Positions 7,870-15,024 of a stretch of DNA of 64,000 bases are shown piece after piece. How positions within the stretch are numbered: position 1 is the stretch's first letter; every line of letters begins with the position of its first letter. The notes beneath the pieces were generated by a model. That model was not told the origin of the DNA, made no database searches, and saw only the letters and a list, made by a program, of their open reading frames with translations. Location of the stretch: contig NZ_CP107985.1 of NCBI RefSeq assembly GCF_036108815.1, forward strand, positions 5,890,001-5,954,000, in the 5' to 3' direction. Origin of the DNA: Streptomyces sp. NBC_00353. Lineage in GTDB: Bacteria; Actinomycetota; Actinomycetes; Streptomycetales; Streptomycetaceae. The position numbers and the translations under genes were made by a program.

Positions 7870-8991
7870 TTGGAATTCGGGCTGTTTGTACAGGGGTACG
7901 TACCCGCCGCGCGCGCCGAGGTCGACCCCGAGGCGGAGCACAAGGCGCTGATCGAGGAGACCGAGTACGTCATCCAGGCGGACAAGTCCGGCTTCAAGTA
8001 CGCCTGGGCCTCCGAGCACCACTTCCTGGAGGAGTACTCGCATCTCTCGGCCAACGACGTGTACCTGGGATACCTCGCGCACGCCACCGAACGGATCCAC
8101 CTCGGCTCCGGCATCTTCAACCCCCTCGCCCCCGTCAACCACCCCGTGAAGGTGGCCGAGAAGGTCGCCATGCTCGACCATCTGTCGGAGGGGAGATTCG
8201 AGTTCGGCTCGGGGCGCGGGGCCGGCAGCCACGAGATCCTCGGGTTCATGCCGGGCATCACCGACATGAACCACACCAAGGAACTCTGGGAAGAGACCAT
8301 CGCCGAGTTCCCCAAGATGTGGCTCCAGGACGAGTACGTCGGCTTCCAGGGCAAGCACTGGTCGCTGCCGCCCCGCAAGATCCTGCCGAAGCCGTACGGG
8401 AAGTCGCACCCGGCGATGTGGTACGCGGCCGGGTCGCCGTCCTCGTACGCCATGGCCGCCAAGAAGGGGCTCGGCGTACTGGGGTTCAGCGTGCAGAAGG
8501 TCTCCGACATGGAGTGGGTCGTCGATTCGTACAAGACGGCCGTCAAGGACGCGGAGCCGGTCGGTGACTTCGTCAACGACAACGTCATGGTGACGTCGAC
8601 GGCCATATGTGCCGAGACGCACGCCGAGGCCGTGGAGATCGCGGTCGGCGGCGGGCTCAACTATCTGCAGTCGCTGCTGTTCCGCTACCACGACACGTTC
8701 CCGAGGCCCGAAGGCATTCCGGAGTGGCCGGAGCTGCTGCCGGAGTACAGCGAGGAGATCATCGAGCTGCTGATCGCCGAGGAGCTGATGATCTGCGGTG
8801 ACCCGGACGAGGTGCTGCGCCAGTGCCGGCGGTGGGAGCAGGCGGGGGCGGATCAGTTGAGCTTCGGGCTGCCGATCGGGATCAGCCGTGAGGACACGAT
8901 GAACTCGATCCGGCTGATCGGTGAGCATGTGATTCCGAAGATCGATACGGATCCGGTGCACCGGACGACGCGGTTCCGCACGGCGGCGTAG
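7870..8991 (+). CDS. LLM-class flavin-dependent oxidoreductase (luciferase-like monooxygenase)
   Basis: 373 residues. The TTG at 7870 gives MEFGLFVQGY, the usual beginning of this subfamily, with GAGGACGG about 10 bases upstream. The TIM-barrel markers are FKYAWASEHHFLEEYSHLS, the flavin-region AEKVAMLDHLSEGRFEFGSG and the late HPAMWYAAGSPSSYAMAAK. Members include limonene-type and alkanal monooxygenases that insert oxygen using reduced flavin. It is preceded by two shared palindromes and followed by an amidohydrolase and an aldehyde dehydrogenase, so the product may feed those enzymes. The specific substrate is unknown. Confidence 0.88.
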   Translation: MEFGLFVQGYVPAARAEVDPEAEHKALIEETEYVIQADKSGFKYAWASEHHFLEEYSHLSANDVYLGYLAHATERIHLGSGIFNPLAPVNHPVKVAEKVAMLDHLSEGRFEFGSGRGAGSHEILGFMPGITDMNHTKELWEETIAEFPKMWLQDEYVGFQGKHWSLPPRKILPKPYGKSHPAMWYAAGSPSSYAMAAKKGLGVLGFSVQKVSDMEWVVDSYKTAVKDAEPVGDFVNDNVMVTSTAICAETHAEAVEIAVGGGLNYLQSLLFRYHDTFPRPEGIPEWPELLPEYSEEIIELLIAEELMICGDPDEVLRQCRRWEQAGADQLSFGLPIGISREDTMNSIRLIGEHVIPKIDTDPVHRTTRFRTAA

Positions 8992-9144
8992 GCGGGGGGC
9001 TGCCCCCGGATCCCCGCTCCTCGATCGCCGGAGGGGCTTGAGCTGGAGCGGCGTCTTCCCGGACCGCCGCTCCGCGAGCCGGGGTGCGTACCGCGGTCGT
9101 ACGCACCCCGGCTGCATCCCGTACAGATCAGAAGGGAACCCGAC

Positions 9145-10884
9145 ATGCTCGACCACCTCATCCGCGGAGCGACCGTCGTGGACGGCACCGGTGCTCCCTC
9201 GTACGTCGCCGACCTCGGCATCCGCGACGGGCGCATCGCCGTCATCGCCGAGCCCGGCAACCTCACCGAGGAGGCCGTGACCTCGGAGGACGCCACCGGA
9301 CTCGTGCTCGCCCCCGGCTTCGTCGACCCCCACACCCACTACGACGCCCAGCTCTTCTGGGACCCGTACGCCACCCCGTCCATGAACCACGGCGTCACCA
9401 CCGTCGCCGGTGGGAACTGCGGGTTCACCCTCGCCCCGCTCCACCCCGACCGGCCCGACGACGCCGACTACACCCGCCGCATGATGTCCAAGGTCGAAGG
9501 GATGGCCCTCAAGGCCCTGGAGGAAGGCGTCGACTGGTCCTGGTCCACCTTCCGCGAATACCTCGACGCCCTCGAAGGGCGGATCGCCGTCAACGCCGGG
9601 TTCATGGTCGGCCACTGCGCCCTGCGCCGGCACGTCATGGGCGCCGACGCGGTCGGCGGACAGCCCGGGCCCGCCCAGCTCGACGCGATGCTGCGGCTCC
9701 TCCACGACGCCATGGACGCCGGGGCATGGGGGCTCTCCACCACCCGGTCCGCCACCCACTCCGACGGCGACGGCAAGCCCGTCGCCTCCCGGCACGCACT
9801 GCCCGAAGAGCTCCTCGCTCTCTCCCGCGCCGTCGGCGAACACGAGGGCACCCAGCTCGAAGCGATTGTCGCGGGCTGCCTCGACCAGTTCTCCGACGAC
9901 GAGATCGACCTCCTCGTCGACATGACCGCCGCCGCCGGCCGCCCCCTCAACTGGAACGTCCTCACCGTCGACGCAGCCGTCCCCGAACGCGTACCGCGCC
10001 AGCTCGTCCCCAGCGAACGCGCCCGCCGGGCGGGCGGCCGGATCGTCGCCCTCACCATGCCGATCCTCACCCCCATGAACATGTCGCTCGGCACCTTCTG
10101 CGCCCTCAACCTCATCCCCGGCTGGGGCGAGATCCTCTCCCTCCCCGTCCCCGAACGGATCGAGCGGCTCCGCGACGCCTCCACCCGCGCCGAGATGCTC
10201 CGCCGCGCCGACAGCAAGGAGGCCGGTGTCTTCCGGCGCCTCGCCGACTTCGGCCGGTACGTCATCGGAGACACGTACAGCGCGGCGAACGAAGGCATCG
10301 GCGGGCGCGTCGTACGCGACATCGCCGCCGAGCGCGGCCAGGACCCGTTCCACTGCCTCGTGGAGATCTGCGCCGCCGACGAGCTGCGTACGGTGCTGTG
10401 GCCCATGCCCACCGACAACGACCCGGACTCGTGGGCGCTGCGGCAGCAGACCTGGCAGCACGAGGACGTCCTGCTCGGCGGTTCCGACGCGGGCGCCCAT
10501 CTGGACCGGATGTGCGGCGCCCCGTACACCACCCGCTTCCTCGGTGACTGCCTGCGCGGCCGGCAACTCGTCCCCCTCGAACAGGCCGTCAGGATGCTCA
10601 GCGACGACCCCGCCCAGCTCTTCGGGCTGCGCGACCGGGGCAGGATCCAGGAAGGCTTCCACGCCGACCTCGTCCTCTTCGACCCCGAGCGCATCGACGC
10701 CGGGCCCGCCACCCTCGTACACGATCTGCCCGGCGACAGTCCACGCCTCGACTCCAAGGCCATCGGCATCGTGTCGGTCCGCGTCAACGGCGTCGAGACG
10801 CTGCGCGACGACAAGGTGACCGGCGCGGTCCCCGGCACGGTGCTCCGCTCCGGCCGCGACACCCGGACGGTGAGCACGCAATGA
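9145..10884 (+). CDS. Amidohydrolase, N-acyl-D-amino-acid deacylase (D-aminoacylase) family
   Basis: 579 residues. The metal-dependent amidohydrolase fold shows in the N-terminal composite domain (VVDGTGAPSYVADLGIRDGRI), the metal motif GFVDPHTHYDAQ near residue 63, the GNCGF segment near 92 and the late GGSDAGAH aspartate, followed by the C-terminal beta-domain (GRIQEGFHADLVLFDPE). Relatives hydrolyse N-acyl-D-amino acids or other amides; the length fits the 500-600-residue group. AGAAGGGA precedes the ATG. Its stop overlaps the aldehyde dehydrogenase start (ATGA), so the two are translationally coupled. Confidence 0.88.
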   Translation: MLDHLIRGATVVDGTGAPSYVADLGIRDGRIAVIAEPGNLTEEAVTSEDATGLVLAPGFVDPHTHYDAQLFWDPYATPSMNHGVTTVAGGNCGFTLAPLHPDRPDDADYTRRMMSKVEGMALKALEEGVDWSWSTFREYLDALEGRIAVNAGFMVGHCALRRHVMGADAVGGQPGPAQLDAMLRLLHDAMDAGAWGLSTTRSATHSDGDGKPVASRHALPEELLALSRAVGEHEGTQLEAIVAGCLDQFSDDEIDLLVDMTAAAGRPLNWNVLTVDAAVPERVPRQLVPSERARRAGGRIVALTMPILTPMNMSLGTFCALNLIPGWGEILSLPVPERIERLRDASTRAEMLRRADSKEAGVFRRLADFGRYVIGDTYSAANEGIGGRVVRDIAAERGQDPFHCLVEICAADELRTVLWPMPTDNDPDSWALRQQTWQHEDVLLGGSDAGAHLDRMCGAPYTTRFLGDCLRGRQLVPLEQAVRMLSDDPAQLFGLRDRGRIQEGFHADLVLFDPERIDAGPATLVHDLPGDSPRLDSKAIGIVSVRVNGVETLRDDKVTGAVPGTVLRSGRDTRTVSTQ

Positions 10885-12344
10885 CCACCGCACCCCAACG
10901 CCTCTTCATCGGCGGAGAGTGGACCGAACCCGACCACGGCCACTACGAGGTGATCAACCCGGCCACGGAACAGGCGGTCGGTCTCGCACCCGAGGCGAGC
11001 CGCGAGCAGGTGTACGCGGCGGCCGCCGCGGCCCGCGAGGCCTTCCCCGCATGGTCCCGCACCCGCCCCGAGGAGCGGGCCGCGATCCTCGACCGCGCAG
11101 CCGACCTGATGCACCGCGACTTCGCCGCCAACGCCGCACTCGCCCGGGCGGAGAGCGGCGCGACGACGGGAACGGCCCGGTCCATGCAGGTCGCCGTCGG
11201 CGCGGCCCGCTTCCGGCGGTACGCGAGGGGCGCCCTGGAGCCGGTCGAGGAGGCGATCGCGCCGCAGATCAACGAGGCCGGTCCGATGGGCCGGGCCGGT
11301 GTCTTCGGCGCGGTCGCCGTACGCCAGCCGGTCGGCGTCGTCACCTGCATCACCTCGTACAACAATCCGTGGGCCAACCCGGCCGGCAAGGTCGCCCCCG
11401 CGCTCGCCATGGGCAACACGGTCGTCGTGAAGCCCGCCCCGCAGGACCCGCTCTCCGTCTACCGGATGGCCGAGGCCCTCGCCGAGGCGGGCGTGCCGCC
11501 GGGTGTCGTCAACGTCGTCACGGGTTCGGGCCCCGAGGCCGGAGAGGCGGCCGTCGACTCACCGGACGTCGACATGGTCAGCTTCACCGGCTCCACGTCC
11601 GTCGGACAGCGCATCGCCGAGGTGTGCGGGCGAGGGATGAAGCGGCAGTTGATGGAGCTGGGCGGCAAGGGCGCCGCGGTCGTCCTCGACGATGCCGACC
11701 TGGACGCGGCGGTGGCGGGCATCGGCACGACGTTCTCCTTCTACAGCGGACAGATCTGTACGGCTCCGACGCGCGTCCTCGTCCAGCGCGCCGGCCACGA
11801 CGCGCTGATCGAGAAGCTCGTCGCCTATGCGGGTCGTCTGGCGGTCGGCGACCCGGCGGCGCCGGGCACGGTCGTCGGGCCGGTCATCTCCGCCGCCCAC
11901 CGCGACCGCATCGAGTCGTACGTCGAGCTCGGCCGGAAGGAGGGGGCGCGGGTGGTCACGGGCGGTGAGCGGCCCTCCCACGTCGACCGCGGCTTCTACG
12001 TCGCGCCGACGCTCCTCGCCGGCTGCACCAACGACATGCGTGTCGTCCGGGAGGAGATCTTCGGCCCGGTCGTCGTGGTCGTCCCCTTCGACGACGAGGA
12101 GGAAGGCATCGCACTCGCCAACGACAGCGACTACGGGCTGATCGACTACGTGTGGTCCGGGGACGTGGCCCGGGCCTTCCGGGTGGCGCGGCGGCTGCGC
12201 GCCGGCGGGGTCGGGGTGAACACGATCGGCCGGAACATGGAGGCCCCGTTCGGCGGGTTCAAGAGGAGCGGAGTCGGGCGCGACGTCGGCTCGTACGCGC
12301 TGCACGCGTACAGCGAACTGCAGGGGATCGTCTGGCCGGGCTGA
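10881..12344 (+). CDS. NAD(P)-dependent aldehyde dehydrogenase
   Basis: 487 residues, the normal length for the family. It oxidises an aldehyde to the acid. The cofactor-binding FTGSTSVGQRIAE, catalytic glutamate Glu259 in LMELGGKG, nucleophile Cys293 in SGQICTAPT, and the EEIFGPVV and PFGGFKRSG motifs are all present. It overlaps the upstream amidohydrolase by 4 bases, so both are made from one message. The likely chain is LLM monooxygenase to aldehyde to acid, with the acid entering CoA metabolism; that order is inference. Confidence 0.92.
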   Translation: MTTAPQRLFIGGEWTEPDHGHYEVINPATEQAVGLAPEASREQVYAAAAAAREAFPAWSRTRPEERAAILDRAADLMHRDFAANAALARAESGATTGTARSMQVAVGAARFRRYARGALEPVEEAIAPQINEAGPMGRAGVFGAVAVRQPVGVVTCITSYNNPWANPAGKVAPALAMGNTVVVKPAPQDPLSVYRMAEALAEAGVPPGVVNVVTGSGPEAGEAAVDSPDVDMVSFTGSTSVGQRIAEVCGRGMKRQLMELGGKGAAVVLDDADLDAAVAGIGTTFSFYSGQICTAPTRVLVQRAGHDALIEKLVAYAGRLAVGDPAAPGTVVGPVISAAHRDRIESYVELGRKEGARVVTGGERPSHVDRGFYVAPTLLAGCTNDMRVVREEIFGPVVVVVPFDDEEEGIALANDSDYGLIDYVWSGDVARAFRVARRLRAGGVGVNTIGRNMEAPFGGFKRSGVGRDVGSYALHAYSELQGIVWPG

Positions 12345-12591
12345 GCATCGACGCGGCGCGGCCGTCCGTTATGCGGACGGGTGCGGGAAAATTTTGAACC
12401 GGCACAAAGCGGACGGTGCTGCGGTTCTCGCACGGGATTCCGATCGAGGGTCGGCCCTCTATTGGCAGGCGCAATACTCGATTCACCTTCAATTCATGGA
12501 GTCGCAGCCGTAATTCGGTCGATGATCCAAGAGGGAAGTCTCGGAGTTCAGCCCTCCGGATGTGGATATCGCAGCGCATACCGTCCCCTGT

Positions 12592-14157
12592 ATGACTCAG
12601 CTGGACGCGCGGCCCCGGGCCGGAGACGCGGGACGGGGCACGGCCCCGGCCGACGGCGGTGTACGCGGCAAGGGACTCGGCGGGAACTCCGTCGGCCTGA
12701 TGGGCAGCGCCGTCATCGGCATCTCGACCGTCGCTCCCGTCTACTGCCTGACCTCCACCCTCGGCTCCACCGCGGGCGAGGTCGGCGTCCAGATGCCCGC
12801 TGTCTTCCTGGCCGGCTTCCTGCCGATGCTGCTGGTCGCGTTTGCGTACCGCGAACTCAACAAGGTCATGCCGGACTGCGGCACCTCCTTCACCTGGACG
12901 GTGAAGGCGTTCGGCCCGCGCATCGGCTGGATGTGCGGCTGGGGCCTGGTCATCGCGACGATCATCGTCCTGTCGAACCTGGCAGGCGTGGCGACCTCGT
13001 ACTTCTGGCTGCTCGTCGGCGAGATCACCGGCAGTGGATCGATCGCCGCCCTGGACGACAGCAAGCCCGTCCACATCCTCACCTGTCTCCTCCTGATCGC
13101 GGCCGCCACCGCGATCAGTTACCGCGGGATGACCACCACGAAGGGCATCCAGTACGCGCTGGTGGGACTCCAACTCGTGGTCCTCGCCCTGTTCGTGGCG
13201 ATGGCGGTACAGAAGGGAGCTAGCGGCGACTTCGCGACGCCGGTCGACTTCTCGTGGTCGTGGCTGAACCCGTTCGCCGTGAAGTCCTTCGCGGCCTTCA
13301 CCGCCGGCCTGTCCCTCTCGATCTTCATGTTCTGGGGCTGGGACACCTGTCTGACCGCCAATGAGGAGACGACCGGCAGCGAGAAGACGCCGGGGCGCGC
13401 CGCCCTCATCGCGATGGTCGTCCTGGTCGGCTCCTACCTGGCGACCGGCGTCGCCGCCCAGATGGCCGTCGGCTCCGGCACCACCGGTCTCGGCCTGGCC
13501 GACCCGGACACCTCCGACAACGTCTTCGCCGCACTGGCCGGCCCGATCATGGGCCCCGGCCTCGGCATCCTGCTGTTCGTCGCCGTCCTCGCCTCGGCCG
13601 CCGCGAGCCTTCAGACCACCTTCATCCCGGTGGCCCGTACGGTGCTGGCGATGTCCACGTACGAGGCCCTGCCCGACTCGTACGCGCGGGTGCACCCGCG
13701 CTTCAAGACGCCCGGGAAGGCGACGGTCACGGCGGGTGTCGCGACCGGCGTCTTCTACACGGTCATGACCCTGGTCAGCGAGCACGTCCTGGTCGACACG
13801 ATCTACGCGCTCGGCCTCATGATCTGCTTCTACTACGCGCTGACGGCGTTCGCCTGCGCCTGGTACTTCCGCACCGAACTCACCCGTTCCGCCCGGGACC
13901 TGGTCTTCAAGGGCCTCTTCCCGATCGTCGGCGGCATCCTGCTCACCGCGGTGTTCTCCAAGACCCTCTACGACATGTGGGACCCGGCCTACGGCTCCGG
14001 CTCGTCGGTCCTCGGCGTCGGCTCGGTGTTCGTGATCGGCGTCGGGCTGCTGCTGCTCGGCGTGGTCCTGATGCTGGTGATGCAGCGCAGGAGCCCTTCG
14101 TTCTTCCGCGGCGAGGTGCTGACGAAGGAGACTCCGGCGTTGGTCGTCGAGGACTGA
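12592..14157 (+). CDS. APC-family amino acid permease
   Basis: 521 residues from the ATG at 12592, with an in-frame GTG at 12562 as an alternative; neither has a clear Shine-Dalgarno. The APC opening motif GLMGSAVIGISTVAPVYCL marks the first helix with its unwound Gly segment, and about 12 to 14 hydrophobic helices follow. The cytoplasmic N-terminus is about 35 polar residues. Such carriers import amino acids or amines by proton symport. Substrate is not readable. It lies 250 bp after the aldehyde dehydrogenase on the same strand and could supply an amine substrate to that pathway, but it may have its own promoter. Confidence 0.88.
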   Translation: MTQLDARPRAGDAGRGTAPADGGVRGKGLGGNSVGLMGSAVIGISTVAPVYCLTSTLGSTAGEVGVQMPAVFLAGFLPMLLVAFAYRELNKVMPDCGTSFTWTVKAFGPRIGWMCGWGLVIATIIVLSNLAGVATSYFWLLVGEITGSGSIAALDDSKPVHILTCLLLIAAATAISYRGMTTTKGIQYALVGLQLVVLALFVAMAVQKGASGDFATPVDFSWSWLNPFAVKSFAAFTAGLSLSIFMFWGWDTCLTANEETTGSEKTPGRAALIAMVVLVGSYLATGVAAQMAVGSGTTGLGLADPDTSDNVFAALAGPIMGPGLGILLFVAVLASAAASLQTTFIPVARTVLAMSTYEALPDSYARVHPRFKTPGKATVTAGVATGVFYTVMTLVSEHVLVDTIYALGLMICFYYALTAFACAWYFRTELTRSARDLVFKGLFPIVGGILLTAVFSKTLYDMWDPAYGSGSSVLGVGSVFVIGVGLLLLGVVLMLVMQRRSPSFFRGEVLTKETPALVVED

Positions 14158-14163
14158 GAGGCT

Positions 14164-14192
14164 GCCCGCCGGCGCATACGGCGCGGGCGGGC
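14164..14192. terminator. Probable bidirectional terminator
   Basis: GCCCGCC (14164-14170) pairs with GGCGGGC (14186-14192), with a smaller GCGC/GCGC stem inside. It lies between the convergent permease and siderophore-reductase genes. There is no T-tract. Confidence 0.45.
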
Positions 14193-14197
14193 GGTTC

Positions 14198-14929
14198 TCA
14201 GGCAGCCGTGCGCCAGTAACCCAGCGCGTTCACCCGCTCCTTGGCGACGGCCAGTTCTTTGCGTACGTACGTGGCCAGCGAGCGCGTCGTCGCCGTGTCG
14301 CAGGCGATCCAGATGTACGCCTCCGAAGGGTCGCCGAGCAGCGCGGGCAGCGCGGCCCTCACCTCTTCCACCAGGTGGGCGCCCGCCTCGCGGCGCGGGA
14401 CCCTGTGCAGGGTGTGGCAGTCCGGGTCCAGCCGGAACGGCAGTTCCTCGTCGGAGTCGTGCGTCGTCTCGAACCAGATCGTCGCAGGGGTCCGCGGGAC
14501 CGCGTCCAGCAGGGAGTTGATCGCGGGCAGGGAGGCCGGGTCGCCGATCACGAAGAGGCGGGCGGGCCGTGTCTCGGGCAGGGTGAAGCCGGTGCCCTGG
14601 AGCGTCGCCTCGATCGTGTCGCCGGGCTGAGCCTTTCGTGCCCAGTCGCTCGCGGTGCCCTCGTGCAGGGCGAATTCGAGACTGAACGTCCCGGCGGCCG
14701 GGTCCGGGTCGACCAGGGTGTAGGCGCGCTGGTGCGGTTTGCCCGCCTGCTCGAACCAGATCCTGACCCACATCGTCGGGTGTGCGCCGCCGGTCGCGGC
14801 GAGCAGGCCGCCGTCGGTCAGGTGCACCCGGCGGAAGTCGTCGGTGACCTGTTCGGCCCCGGTCACGGTGAACTCGAAGTCCCTCCCGCGCATCAGCTTG
14901 AGGACGACGCCCTCCCAGCCGTGCCCCAC
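14198..14929 (-). CDS. Siderophore-interacting protein (FAD-dependent ferric reductase)
   Basis: 243 residues from a GTG at 14929-14927 with GGAGGAG about 8 bases upstream. The FAD-binding beta-barrel shows the RAYTLVDPDPAAGTFSLEFALHEG block, in which R-A-Y-T binds flavin, and the C-terminal siderophore-interacting domain shows FVIGDPASLPAINSLL and ends near GYWRTA. Proteins of the ViuB/SIP family release iron from ferric siderophores in the cytoplasm by NAD(P)H-driven reduction. A perfect iron box lies 38 bases upstream, so expression should rise under iron limitation. Confidence 0.92.
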   Translation of the reverse strand: MGHGWEGVVLKLMRGRDFEFTVTGAEQVTDDFRRVHLTDGGLLAATGGAHPTMWVRIWFEQAGKPHQRAYTLVDPDPAAGTFSLEFALHEGTASDWARKAQPGDTIEATLQGTGFTLPETRPARLFVIGDPASLPAINSLLDAVPRTPATIWFETTHDSDEELPFRLDPDCHTLHRVPRREAGAHLVEEVRAALPALLGDPSEAYIWIACDTATTRSLATYVRKELAVAKERVNALGYWRTAA

Positions 14930-14966
14930 AACTGTCTCCTCCCCGGGGAACCATCTCGGATCGCTT

Positions 14967-14985
14967 TTAGGTTAGGCTAACCTAA
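14967..14985. promoter_or_regulatory. DmdR/IdeR iron box
   Basis: TTAGGTTAGGCTAACCTAA, a perfect 19-bp palindrome identical to the actinobacterial DtxR-family (DmdR1/IdeR) consensus. It sits between the divergent siderophore reductase and the acylase-acetyltransferase fusion, and should repress both when iron is sufficient. Confidence 0.93.
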
Positions 14986-15024
14986 ATTTTGGGGGCTGAG
15001 GCGACGAGCGAGGGCGGGAACGGC

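Noticed and set aside
7783..10893. 1036-residue minus-strand ORF
   Set aside because: Opposite the LLM and amidohydrolase genes; no recognisable domains; shadow.
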